Below are positions 35,924 to 43,417 of a stretch of DNA of 64,000 nucleotides, piece after piece; within the stretch, counting starts at the first letter, position 1; each line of letters begins with the position of its first letter. This DNA is from Nocardioides luti (lineage in GTDB: Bacteria; Actinomycetota; Actinomycetes; Propionibacteriales; Nocardioidaceae). The notes beneath the pieces were generated by a model that was not told the DNA's origin, did not search any database, and worked only from the letters and a program-made list of their open reading frames with translations. The stretch covers positions 1,116,001 to 1,180,000 of the forward strand of contig NZ_JACKXE010000001.1 of assembly GCF_014212315.1 (NCBI RefSeq). Reading direction: 5' to 3'. A program made the position numbers and the translations under genes.

Positions 35924-37159
35924 GTGTCCCACGACCCCGTCTCCTCCTCGTGGCGCGCCGACCCGCGCTGGCGCGGCGCGCCGCGGCTCGACCTGGCCGA
36001 CGCCGCCGACGGCTGCACCCGCCTCGTGGTCGTCGCCGCCCACCCGGCCGACGCGGCGGTCGGCGCCGGCGGGCTGATCGCCCGCGCCCACGAGCAGGGG
36101 ATGGCGGTGTACGTCGTCCAGCTGACCGCCGGCCCGCCCGACCAGCACCGGCTCGGCGCGGCGAGGGCGGCGCTCGCCGAGCTGGTCCCGGACGCCCCGC
36201 TGGTCTTCCTCGGCGCCGAGGACGGCCGGGTGGAGGCCGTGGAGGGCACGGTCACCACCGCGCTCGTCGAGACCATCGGCGACGGCCGCGGCACCCTGCT
36301 GCTCGCGCCCTGGCCCGGCGACGGGCACCCCGACCACGAGGCGGCCGGCCGTGCGGCGACGGTCGCCGCCCGGCGTACCGGCGCCCGGCTGCTGCACTAC
36401 CCGGTCCACCTCTGGAGGACCCGCAGCCCGGAGGACGCCCCGTGGCCGCAGCTGCGCGGGCTGGAGCTGGCCCCCGACGAGCTCGACCGCAAGCGCCGGG
36501 CGGTGGCCGCGCACGACGCCCGGGTCCACCCGCTGCCCGACGAGCCCCTCGAGCACCTGCTCGCGGCCGTCCCCGCGGTGGACGACGAGCTCGACGTGCT
36601 GCACCGCGAGCGCGAGGACCCGTGGGGGGTCGAGGAGCGGTGGTACGAGCACCGCAAGCGCGACCTGACACTGGCCGTCCTCCCCCGCCGTCGCTTCCGC
36701 CGGGCGCTCGAGGTCGGCTGCTCGCGCGGTGCCCTCGCCGAGGCGCTCGCGACCCGCGCCAGCGCGACCGTGGCCGTCGACCGCAGCCCGATGGCGGTGC
36801 ACCTGGCCCAGCAGCGGCTGGGCGGCGACCCGTCCGTCACGGTGGCGGAGTACGACGTCCCGACGGCGTGGCCGGCCGGGGAGTTCGACCTCGTGGTGCT
36901 CTCCGAGGTCGGCTACTTCCTCAGCCCGGCCGACCTCGACCTGCTCATCGAGCGGATCGCCGGCGCCCTGACCGACGACGGCGTCGTCCTCCTGTGCCAC
37001 TGGCGGCACCCGATCCACGGCTGGGTCCTGGACGGGCCCGACGTGCACGAGCGGTTCCGCGCCAGCACCCTGCCCGCGGAGGCCGCGCGCTACCGGGACC
37101 GCGACGTCGAGATCGTCGTGCTCTGCCACGACCGCAACTGGCCCGACCCGGCGCACTGA
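35924..37159 (+). CDS. Fusion of PIG-L-type deacetylase domain and SAM-dependent methyltransferase
   Basis: 411 residues from GTG 35924 (AAGGA 5 bp upstream). Residues 33-215 are a PIG-L/LmbE domain: RLVVVAAHPADAAVGAGG and the distal GHPDHEAAG. The usual AHPDDE reads AHPADA, so the general-base Asp is Ala42 and the next acidic residue Ala44; the metal ligands His40, Asp43 and His138 remain. Residues 245-400 are a class I methyltransferase: ALEVGCSRGALAEAL (motif I, 262-276), VAVDRSPMAVHLAQQRL and FDLVVLSEVGYFL, close to NodS-like N-methyltransferases. It probably modifies an amino sugar or nucleoside, with the first domain possibly binding only. A terminator follows. Confidence 0.88.
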   Translation: MSHDPVSSSWRADPRWRGAPRLDLADAADGCTRLVVVAAHPADAAVGAGGLIARAHEQGMAVYVVQLTAGPPDQHRLGAARAALAELVPDAPLVFLGAEDGRVEAVEGTVTTALVETIGDGRGTLLLAPWPGDGHPDHEAAGRAATVAARRTGARLLHYPVHLWRTRSPEDAPWPQLRGLELAPDELDRKRRAVAAHDARVHPLPDEPLEHLLAAVPAVDDELDVLHREREDPWGVEERWYEHRKRDLTLAVLPRRRFRRALEVGCSRGALAEALATRASATVAVDRSPMAVHLAQQRLGGDPSVTVAEYDVPTAWPAGEFDLVVLSEVGYFLSPADLDLLIERIAGALTDDGVVLLCHWRHPIHGWVLDGPDVHERFRASTLPAEAARYRDRDVEIVVLCHDRNWPDPAH

Positions 37160-37221
37160 GCGCCGGACGCGACACGCCTCACAAATGCTCGGCCGCGCGG
37201 CCGGCCCGCGCCACACTGGCG

Positions 37222-37250
37222 GTGGCCCCGCAGGGTATGAGCTTGCGGGG
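37222..37250. terminator. Terminator between the PIG-L fusion gene and the deaminase gene
   Basis: Inverted repeat GGCCCCGCA / TGCGGGGCC (9-bp perfect stem) with an 11-base loop, between two converging genes. Confidence 0.7.
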
Positions 37251-37297
37251 CCTGTGCATGCCCCCAGGACCAGGGGCCCGGCCCGGGCCGTCGGGGG

Positions 37298-38329
37298 TCA
37301 GCCGGCGACGTACGCGTCGATCTCCGCGAGGATCCGCGTCTTGTCCGCGTCGTCGGCGTACGACGCCCGCACGGCCGTCCGCGCCAGGTCGGCGACGCCG
37401 GACTCGTCGAGGTCGAGCAGGTCGGCGGCGACGGCGTACTCACGGTTCAGCGTGGTGCCGAACATCGGCGGGTCGTCGGAGTTGACCGTGACCGTGACGC
37501 CCGCGTCGACGAAGGCCCGGATCGGGTGCTCCGCGAGCGTCGCGACGGCGCGGGTGGCGATGTTGGACGACGGGCAGACCTCGAGCGGGATCCGGTGCTC
37601 GGCGAGGTAGGACAGCAGCAGCGGGTCCTGGGCCGCCGACGTGCCGTGCCCGATCCGCTCGGCCCCCAGCAGCCGGAGCGCGTCCCAGATGGTGTCCGGA
37701 CCCGTGGTCTCGCCGGCGTGCGGCAGGCTGCGCAGCCCGGCGGCGCGAGCGGCGTCGAAGTGCGGCTGGAACTGCGGGCGGGGCACCCCGATCTCGGGGC
37801 CACCGAGGCCGAAGCCGATCAGGCCGTCGGTGCGGTGCTCGAGGGCGTAATCCAGGGTCTTGTCAGCGGCCGGCAGACCGGACTCCCCGGGGATGTCGTA
37901 GATCCAGCGCAGCACCAGGCCGAAGTCGCGCTCGGCGGCGAGGCGCGCGTCCTCGATCGCCTCGGAGTAGGCCTCGATCGGCATCCCCTTGCCCTCCTCG
38001 TGCGGGCGCACGGAGGTGTACGGCGTGCACGTCAGCTCGGCGTACCGCAGCGACTGCGAGGTCGCCATCTCCCGGGCCACCTCGTAGGTCAGGTAGCGGA
38101 TGTCCTCCGGCGTACGCACCAGGTCGACGACGGCGAGGTAGACCTCGACGAAGTGGGCGAAGTCGCGGAACTCGAAGAACCTCGCCAGCGCGGCCGGGTC
38201 GCTGGGCACGGTGCCGGGGTGTCGCTCGGCCAGCTCGCTCACGATCCGCGGCGACGCGGACCCGACGTGGTGGACGTGGAGCTCGGCCTTGGGCAGGCCG
38301 GCGATGAAGGCGTCGGTCGGGGTGCTCAT
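37298..38329 (-). CDS. add: Adenosine deaminase-family amidohydrolase
   Basis: 343 residues from ATG 38329 (MSTPTDAFIAGLPKAELHVH), the customary start; an ATG four codons upstream is possible. Metal-site motifs: ELHVHHVGS (HxH), PHAGETTGPDTIW (His and catalytic Glu), IGHGTSA, and TVNSDDPPMFG (Asp). The HHVGSASP variant of the first motif marks the actinobacterial COG1816 branch, some members of which deaminate 6-amino-6-deoxyfutalosine for menaquinone synthesis. So the substrate may be adenosine or aminodeoxyfutalosine; no menaquinone genes are adjacent. Cytoplasmic. Confidence 0.88.
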   Translation of the reverse strand: MSTPTDAFIAGLPKAELHVHHVGSASPRIVSELAERHPGTVPSDPAALARFFEFRDFAHFVEVYLAVVDLVRTPEDIRYLTYEVAREMATSQSLRYAELTCTPYTSVRPHEEGKGMPIEAYSEAIEDARLAAERDFGLVLRWIYDIPGESGLPAADKTLDYALEHRTDGLIGFGLGGPEIGVPRPQFQPHFDAARAAGLRSLPHAGETTGPDTIWDALRLLGAERIGHGTSAAQDPLLLSYLAEHRIPLEVCPSSNIATRAVATLAEHPIRAFVDAGVTVTVNSDDPPMFGTTLNREYAVAADLLDLDESGVADLARTAVRASYADDADKTRILAEIDAYVAG

Positions 38330-38380
38330 CCGACGGATCATGTCAGCGGCCGGCCGGGAAGTCCCAACCGGCGACGCCCC

Positions 38381-39109
38381 TCACTTCAGCTGCGCCAGCA
38401 GGTTCGTCGCGAGGTCGTCGATCGTCGTGCCGTCGGTGAAGCGCTTGCCGTCGAGGAGGACGGTCGGCGTGCCGGTCACACCGGCCGCGTCGGCCGCCTT
38501 GGTGGCCTTCTCGACCCAGGCCTTCTGGCTGTCGTCCTCGATGCCCGGGCGGACGTCGCTCTCGGTGGCCCCGGCCGCGACGGCCTTCTCGACGAGCCAG
38601 TCGGCGTCCGGGTAGGGGCCGGACTCGTCGGGCTGGTCGGCGTACAGCTCGTCGTGGAACTTCTTGGCGACCTCCGGGCCGGAGGCGTCGAGGACCACCT
38701 TGAAGGCCGACGCCGCCGCCACCGAGTAGTCGGTGCGGAGCAGGTCGAAGGGGCGGTACTCGACGTACACCTTGCCGGCGTCGGCCAGCGACGCCAGCTC
38801 CTCGTGCGTGGCCTTCTCCAGCTCGCCGCAGTAGGGGCAGAGGAAGTCCTCGTAGACCACGACCGTCCGCGGCGCCGTGCGGTCGCCGACCGTCACGCCG
38901 TAGTCGCCCGAGCCCGCCGCCGGCGCGGAGACGTCGTTGCTGGTGTCGCGCGCGCGGTTGACCAGGAAGCCGGCCGTCACGATGAGGACCATCGCGAGCA
39001 CCACCCCGCCGATCATCAGCACCGAGCGGCGGCGCTCGGCGCGTTGCTGGTCCCGGAGGGCGAGGGCGGCGCGCTCGGCGCGGGCGTCCCGGCTGGCTTT
39101 GCTGGACAT
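38381..39109 (-). CDS. Membrane-anchored DsbA-like thiol oxidoreductase
   Basis: 242 residues from ATG 39109. A charged N-terminus (RDARAERAALALRDQQRAER) is followed by one membrane anchor (about 29-50, VLMIGGVVLAMVLIVTAGFL), then a thioredoxin-fold domain outside the membrane with the active site DFLCPYCGELE and the cis-Pro loop VTGTPTVLLDG. The second Cys of CPYC is present. It probably forms or isomerises disulfides in exported proteins. Its gene starts 2 bp after the stop of a MauE/DoxX gene, a common arrangement for supplying electrons or quinone linkage to a DsbA. Confidence 0.92.
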   Translation of the reverse strand: MSSKASRDARAERAALALRDQQRAERRRSVLMIGGVVLAMVLIVTAGFLVNRARDTSNDVSAPAAGSGDYGVTVGDRTAPRTVVVYEDFLCPYCGELEKATHEELASLADAGKVYVEYRPFDLLRTDYSVAAASAFKVVLDASGPEVAKKFHDELYADQPDESGPYPDADWLVEKAVAAGATESDVRPGIEDDSQKAWVEKATKAADAAGVTGTPTVLLDGKRFTDGTTIDDLATNLLAQLK

Positions 39110-39111
39110 GG

Positions 39112-39585
39112 TCACGATCCTTCGGGAGCAGGGGTACGGCGGAACAGCAGGTCGTCGACCGCCCAGCGGGTGCGGGGCAGCGCGACGAGGAGGGCGGAGA
39201 GCAGCAGCAGCCCGACGTCGCGGGCGATCTCCCAGGGGTACCTCGAGGCGGCGTCCGGGTCGAAGCCGCCTCCACCGAAGCAGCCGCAGTCGATCGTGAT
39301 GCCGCGCGCCCACACCGAGGCGATGCCGACGATGAACGCCACGAGGAGGACGGCGGAGACGACGGCCGCCCCGCGCGTCAGGATCCCCGCGACGAGGGCC
39401 AGCCCGACCACGATCTCCACCGCGGGCAGCAGCTGGCCCACGGTCGGGACGACCGAGGACGGCAGCAGCTGGTAGGCGCGGACCGCCTGGACGCTGATCG
39501 CCGGGTCGGGCAGCTTGACCAGCCCGGCCCCGATCCAGACACCACCGGTCACCAGGCGCGCGAGGAGACCCAGCCACTGCTTCAC
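39112..39585 (-). CDS. MauE/DoxX-family membrane protein
   Basis: 157 residues from GTG 39585 (reads VKQWLGLLARLVTGGVWIGA). Four membrane helices: LLARLVTGGVWIGAGLVKL, LLPAVEIVVGLALVAGILT, AAVVSAVLLVAFIVGIASVW and ARDVGLLLLSALLVALP. Between the third and fourth is TIDCGCFGGGG, with the CxC pair known from MauE-type proteins and VKOR-like partners. It is paired with the DsbA-like gene (2-bp gap), so it is likely to recycle the thioredoxin partner at the membrane. Divergent from orn with 94 bp between. Confidence 0.87.
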   Translation of the reverse strand: MKQWLGLLARLVTGGVWIGAGLVKLPDPAISVQAVRAYQLLPSSVVPTVGQLLPAVEIVVGLALVAGILTRGAAVVSAVLLVAFIVGIASVWARGITIDCGCFGGGGFDPDAASRYPWEIARDVGLLLLSALLVALPRTRWAVDDLLFRRTPAPEGS

Positions 39586-39679
39586 GCGTCCGACCCTAGA
39601 CACGCCGGCTGAGGGAGCCCTGAGAGCGGCGGCCCGCACGAGGGGCGGCCGCGGCCGGTGGGCAGTAGGGTGACCTCTC

Positions 39680-40342
39680 GTGAATGAGCGACTTGTCTGG
39701 ATCGACTGCGAGATGACCGGGCTCGACCTCGGCGCCGACGCCCTGATCGAGGTCGCGGCCCTGGTCACCGACTTCGACCTGAACGTCCTCGGCGACGGCA
39801 TCGACATCATCATCAAGCCCGCCCCCGAGGCCTTGGACCAGATGAACGACTTCGTCCGCGACATGCACGAGAAGTCCGGCCTGCTCGAGGAGCTCGACGC
39901 GGGGCTGACGATGGGCGAGGCCGAGGAGCAGGTGCTGGCCTACATCAAGGAGCACTGTCCCGACGGCAGCCGCCCGCCGCTCGCCGGCAACACCGTCGCC
40001 ACCGACCGCTCGTTCCTCGCCCGGGACATGCCGGCGCTGGAGGGCTTCCTGCACTACCGGATCGTGGACGTCTCCTCGATCAAGGAGCTCTCGCGCCGCT
40101 GGTTCCCGCGGGCCTACTTCCAGGCGCCCGCCAAGCGCGGCAACCACCGCGCCCTGGCCGACATCCAGGAGAGCATCGAGGAGCTGCGCTACTACCGCGA
40201 GGCCGTCTTCGTCGACTCCCCCGGCCCCGACAGCGCCACCGCGCGCGGCATCGCCGAGAAGCACGGCGGGGCCCTGACCGGCCTCACCGGCGAGGAAGCC
40301 GCCCCGGCCGAGGCCGATGCGGGAACTGCCGGGGAGAACTAG
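39680..40342 (+). CDS. orn: Oligoribonuclease (Orn)
   Basis: 220 residues from GTG 39680. DEDDh exonuclease: WIDCEMTGLDLGADALIEVA (first Asp and Glu), NDFVRDMHEKSGL, NTVATDRSFLARDMP (Asp) and KRGNHRALADIQESIEEL (His and Asp). All catalytic residues are present. It degrades 2- to 5-mer RNA to mononucleotides, the last step of RNA decay; it is often essential. The C-terminus has a ~30-residue Ala/Glu tail absent from E. coli Orn. tRNA-His lies 39 bp downstream. Confidence 0.97.
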   Translation: MNERLVWIDCEMTGLDLGADALIEVAALVTDFDLNVLGDGIDIIIKPAPEALDQMNDFVRDMHEKSGLLEELDAGLTMGEAEEQVLAYIKEHCPDGSRPPLAGNTVATDRSFLARDMPALEGFLHYRIVDVSSIKELSRRWFPRAYFQAPAKRGNHRALADIQESIEELRYYREAVFVDSPGPDSATARGIAEKHGGALTGLTGEEAAPAEADAGTAGEN

Positions 40343-40381
40343 TACACTCCTCTCCGGTCCGGCCGATGAGCCGGACGCGAT

Positions 40382-40455
40382 GGTGGGTATAGCTCAGCTG
40401 GTAGAGCGCCGCCTTGTGGTGGCGGATGTCGCGGGTTCAAGTCCCGTTACTCACC
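40382..40455 (+). tRNA. tRNA-His (anticodon GTG)
   Basis: Cloverleaf with acceptor GTGGGTA/TACTCAC, the extra G-1 of tRNA-His opposite the discriminator C, anticodon loop TTGTGGT (anticodon GTG) and T-loop TTCAAGT. CCA is encoded at 40456-40458. Confidence 0.96.
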
Positions 40456-40462
40456 CCAGTTT

Positions 40463-40505
40463 CATCAGGCCCCTGACCTGCAGCGATGCGGTCAGGGGCC
40501 TGATG
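40463..40505. terminator. Bidirectional terminator after tRNA-His
   Basis: Perfect 16-bp stem CATCAGGCCCCTGACC / GGTCAGGGGCCTGATG, 11-base loop. It ends 10 bp before the stop of the converging TMEM165-like gene. Confidence 0.9.
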
Positions 40506-40515
40506 CGTCCCGGGC

Positions 40516-41091
40516 TCAGGCCAGCAGGCCGTCGACGACCAGCAGGACGCCGAACAGCGCGAACAGCGCCGCGGCGCCGTACTTGATCACGCGCTCGGGC
40601 AGCTTCTTGCCGAGCACGGCGCCCACGACGATCGCGAGGGCGTCGGCGGCGACCATGCCGACGGTGCTGCCGATCCAGGTGCCGAGCCAGCCCTCCTGGG
40701 TGGCCAGCGTGATCGTCGCGAGCATGGTCTTGTCGCCGAGCTCGGCGAGGAAGAAGGCGATGCCGACCGCGAGGATCGCCGCGCCCTGGCTGCGCCGGGC
40801 CTTGTCGGCCTCCTCCTCGCTCAGCTCGTCGCCGCGCAGGGTCCAGGCGGCGAAGGCCAGGAACGCGACGCCGGCGACGACCTGGATCACGTCCTGGCTG
40901 TCCGCGAAGGCGTCGCCGACGTAGTAGCCGATGCCGACGGAGGCCAGGTGGACCAGGGCCGTCGCGGCGGTGATGCCGATCAGCACGTCGCGCACGCGGT
41001 AGCGCGCGGCGAACGTCATCGCCATCAGCTGGGACTTGTCGCCGAGCTCGGCCACGAAGATGACCGCGGTGCTCAACAGGAAGGCGTACAT
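40516..41091 (-). CDS. TMEM165/GDT1 family (UPF0016) cation transporter, probably Mn2+ exporter
   Basis: 191 residues. Six membrane helices in two homologous halves, each with the family motif E-x-GDK-(S/T): FVAELGDKSQLMAM near the N-terminus and FLAELGDKTMLATI near residue 118. The acidic/Lys motifs form the cation path. The loop between halves is charged (LSEEEADKARRSQ). Members move Mn2+ or Ca2+; here Mn2+ is favoured because the gene is preceded by a yybP-ykoY (Mn2+) riboswitch. SD GGAGAGG lies 8 bp before the ATG, inside a hairpin. Confidence 0.93.
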   Translation of the reverse strand: MYAFLLSTAVIFVAELGDKSQLMAMTFAARYRVRDVLIGITAATALVHLASVGIGYYVGDAFADSQDVIQVVAGVAFLAFAAWTLRGDELSEEEADKARRSQGAAILAVGIAFFLAELGDKTMLATITLATQEGWLGTWIGSTVGMVAADALAIVVGAVLGKKLPERVIKYGAAALFALFGVLLVVDGLLA

Positions 41092-41099
41092 GGGATTTC

Positions 41100-41120
41100 C
41101 TCTCCGGCCCGGCCGGAGAG
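41100..41120 (-). promoter_or_regulatory. Shine-Dalgarno-sequestering hairpin before the TMEM165-like gene
   Basis: On the minus strand CTCTCCGGCC-G-GGCCGGAGAG forms a 10-bp perfect stem whose right arm ends in the SD GGAGAGG, 8 bp before the ATG. It lies downstream of the yybP-ykoY aptamer and would block initiation, so it probably forms the OFF state of the riboswitch. Another stem, GCGTCCA/TGGACGC, is nearby. Confidence 0.6.
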
Positions 41121-41180
41121 CGTCCACACCAACCTGGACGCGCCTTCGACCAGGCACGTCCTCATCAGGGGTGGTGTGCT

Positions 41181-41278
41181 GGTCGAAAGTCTCGTCCGCC
41201 ACCCGAAGGTGGCCGGTCGCGCCGGGCCCGAGGGCCAGCATGTCGACACGACTGTTGGGGACTACTCCCTTTCGCCGC
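41181..41278 (-). ncRNA. yybP-ykoY (Mn2+-sensing) riboswitch
   Basis: Read on the minus strand, the element opens with GGCGAAAGGGAGTAG and closes with GGACGAGACTTTCGACC. These match the conserved L1 (GGGAGTAG) and L3 (ACGAGAC) tracts of yybP-ykoY, and CGAAAG/CTTTCG forms P1. Between them are hairpins GGCCCTCGGGCC and CCACCTTCGGGTGG. It is ~90-190 bp upstream of a UPF0016 transporter gene, the commonest partner of this riboswitch class. Confidence 0.88.
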
Positions 41279-41315
41279 CCATGCTACCGGGCCACCGAGC
41301 GAGGGCCGGCCCCCC

Positions 41316-43376
41316 TCACTCCGCCGTGAGACGGTCCCAGTCCGTCACGATCGGCGCCAGCTCCCCGGCCGCCCAGGCGGCGTGCTGGTCGAGGTGGTGG
41401 GGGTCGCGGGGGTCGCCGGCCGCGCCCATCGGCACCACCCAGCCACCGGCCTGCCGGTCGTCGAGGTCCCAGACGTAGCGGGCCACCGACCCGCGGTAGC
41501 ACGCGTCGGTCACGCCCGGCAGCGAGCCCGCGCAGCGCACGCAGTCCAGGTCGCCGTCCAGCGCCGTGGCCGGCACCGCGGGCGCGACGAGGTCGTCGGC
41601 TGCGAGGTCGAAGCCGTGCAGCGGCGCGAAGACGTGGGTCTCGCCCCAGGTCGCGGCGTGCCCGACGGCGTCGTCGAGGGCGGCGGCGGCCAGGCCGGCC
41701 AGGTCCAGTCCGTACGGCGTCCCGCGGGCCACCAGGGTCTCGAGCCCGAGACCGATCCGACCGGTCAGGTCCAGCGAGGGCGCGAAGGCCGGGTCGTGGC
41801 CGTGCGGCTGAGCGAACCCGGCGAAGACCGGCGCGGCGGCGATCCGGCGGACGAACGCGTTGCGCCACGCGGCGTACGCAGCGGCCGCGGCCGAGGACGC
41901 CTCCATCCGGCCGTCGAACCCGACCACGAGCGCCTGCACCGCGGCGGCCGGGCCGGACACGGCGAGCCCCGCGACCAGCCGCTGCTGGGCCGCGGCCGGC
42001 AGGTGGAGGGTGTCGCGGTGGAAGGCCGCGAAGTCCGCGGGGACCAGGTCGTCGCGCCCGTCGAGCAGCGCGTGCAGCCGGTCGGCCCGGTGCGGCGGCG
42101 CGAAGGCGACGCCGATCGGCTCGCTCTCCGGACCACGGCGCTCGTTGGCCGTCACCACGGCGTCGTCGTCCGCCACGTCGTGGCGCGGGACGTCGGTGAG
42201 CCACCCGGTCCAGGCGCCCCCGGGGTCGGCGGCGTCGACGATGCCGTGCCGGTTCGCCTCGGCCCGGACCGGCACGCGTCCGGCGATCCGGTAGCGCACC
42301 GCCCCGGCCCGGTCCGCGACCACGACGTTGTTGACCGGCTCGACCCAGTGGTCGAGGGCGGCATCGACGTCGGCGACCGACCGGGCCCGCAGCAGCGGCA
42401 GCAGGGCGGCGAGGCCCAGGTCGCCCAGCACGTCGCTGGCCGCGCGCAGGCTCAGCCCGGTGCCGGCCGCGACCGAGCCCTCGAAAAGCGGTCCCCGGGC
42501 CGTCACGACCACCTCGACGGACGCGGCCTCGGCACGCCCGCGCACCGGGACCGACTCGGTCCACGCCTCGGCCGGCTCCCAGCCGTCGGGGCCCAGCGCC
42601 TCGGTGCGCTCCCCCACGCGGCGCAGCCGCTCGGCGTAGACGTCCTGGTAGTCGGCGGACGCGTTCGTGATCGCCCACGCCACCTCGCCGGCGTGCGCGA
42701 AGTGCTGCACCCCGGGCACGCCCGGGAAGGCGAAGCCGACCACGTCGAACGGGTCGTCCGGGTCCTCGCAGGCCAGCCGCACCTGCTGGTAGACGCCGGG
42801 CGACTCGAGCACCCGGTGCGGGTCCCCCGCGACCAGCGGCCGCCCGGACGCCGTGCGCGCGCCGCCCACCACCCACGCGTTGCTGCCCGGGGTGAGCGGC
42901 CCCTCGTGCGACAGCAGCGCGGCGTCGTCGCCGAGCAGCGCCCGGGCCCGGTGCTCCCACAGCTTGCCGGCCAGCCCCGCGAAGAGCAGGTGCTGCGCGA
43001 GGAACACCGCCAGCGGGGTCCACGGCTCCCACGGGGCCGGCGCGATGCCGAGCCGCACCAGCTCCGGGGCGTCGGCGTGCAGCCCGTCGTTGACGCCCCC
43101 GACGTACGCCGCCACGAAGGCCCGGCTCTCGTCGTCGAGCGCCTCGTGCGCACGCCGCGCGGTGGCCTCGATCCGGGTCCTGCGGGCCAGCCGGTCCCAG
43201 GCGAGTGCGGGCTCGCCGAGCACCTCGGCGCAGGAGCCGGCGGCCCGGCGGCGCAGGTGCTCCAGCTGCCAGGCCCGGTCCCGCGCCGTCACCTCGCCCT
43301 GACCGTGCGCGACGTCGAGCACGGAGGTGCCCCGCACGTGCGGGACGCCCTGCGGATCGCGGTAGATGCGGGCCAC
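41316..43376 (-). CDS. Penicillin acylase-family Ntn hydrolase without signal peptide
   Basis: 686 residues from GTG 43376 (AAGGAG 6 bp upstream). Ntn-hydrolase precursor with PQGVPHVRGTSVLDVAHGQG at the start, the autoprocessing site TPGSNAWVVGG (nucleophile Ser165 after cleavage), GDPHRVLESPGVYQQVRL, the oxyanion residue region PVNNVVVAD and VTANERR (Asn, Arg). Homologues usually carry a signal peptide; none is present here, so it may act in the cytoplasm. Substrate unknown (amides such as acyl-homoserine lactones or beta-lactams are possible). Stands 41 bp upstream-facing from pirin on the same strand. Confidence 0.85.
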   Translation of the reverse strand: MARIYRDPQGVPHVRGTSVLDVAHGQGEVTARDRAWQLEHLRRRAAGSCAEVLGEPALAWDRLARRTRIEATARRAHEALDDESRAFVAAYVGGVNDGLHADAPELVRLGIAPAPWEPWTPLAVFLAQHLLFAGLAGKLWEHRARALLGDDAALLSHEGPLTPGSNAWVVGGARTASGRPLVAGDPHRVLESPGVYQQVRLACEDPDDPFDVVGFAFPGVPGVQHFAHAGEVAWAITNASADYQDVYAERLRRVGERTEALGPDGWEPAEAWTESVPVRGRAEAASVEVVVTARGPLFEGSVAAGTGLSLRAASDVLGDLGLAALLPLLRARSVADVDAALDHWVEPVNNVVVADRAGAVRYRIAGRVPVRAEANRHGIVDAADPGGAWTGWLTDVPRHDVADDDAVVTANERRGPESEPIGVAFAPPHRADRLHALLDGRDDLVPADFAAFHRDTLHLPAAAQQRLVAGLAVSGPAAAVQALVVGFDGRMEASSAAAAAYAAWRNAFVRRIAAAPVFAGFAQPHGHDPAFAPSLDLTGRIGLGLETLVARGTPYGLDLAGLAAAALDDAVGHAATWGETHVFAPLHGFDLAADDLVAPAVPATALDGDLDCVRCAGSLPGVTDACYRGSVARYVWDLDDRQAGGWVVPMGAAGDPRDPHHLDQHAAWAAGELAPIVTDWDRLTAE

Positions 43377-43417
43377 GCCTGCTCCTTCGGTCGGGTCAGG
43401 CGACGCTAGCCCACGCG

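Noticed and set aside
37160..37297. Small RNA gene between the fusion gene and the deaminase gene
   Set aside because: The only structure is a 9-bp stem explained as a terminator for converging genes.
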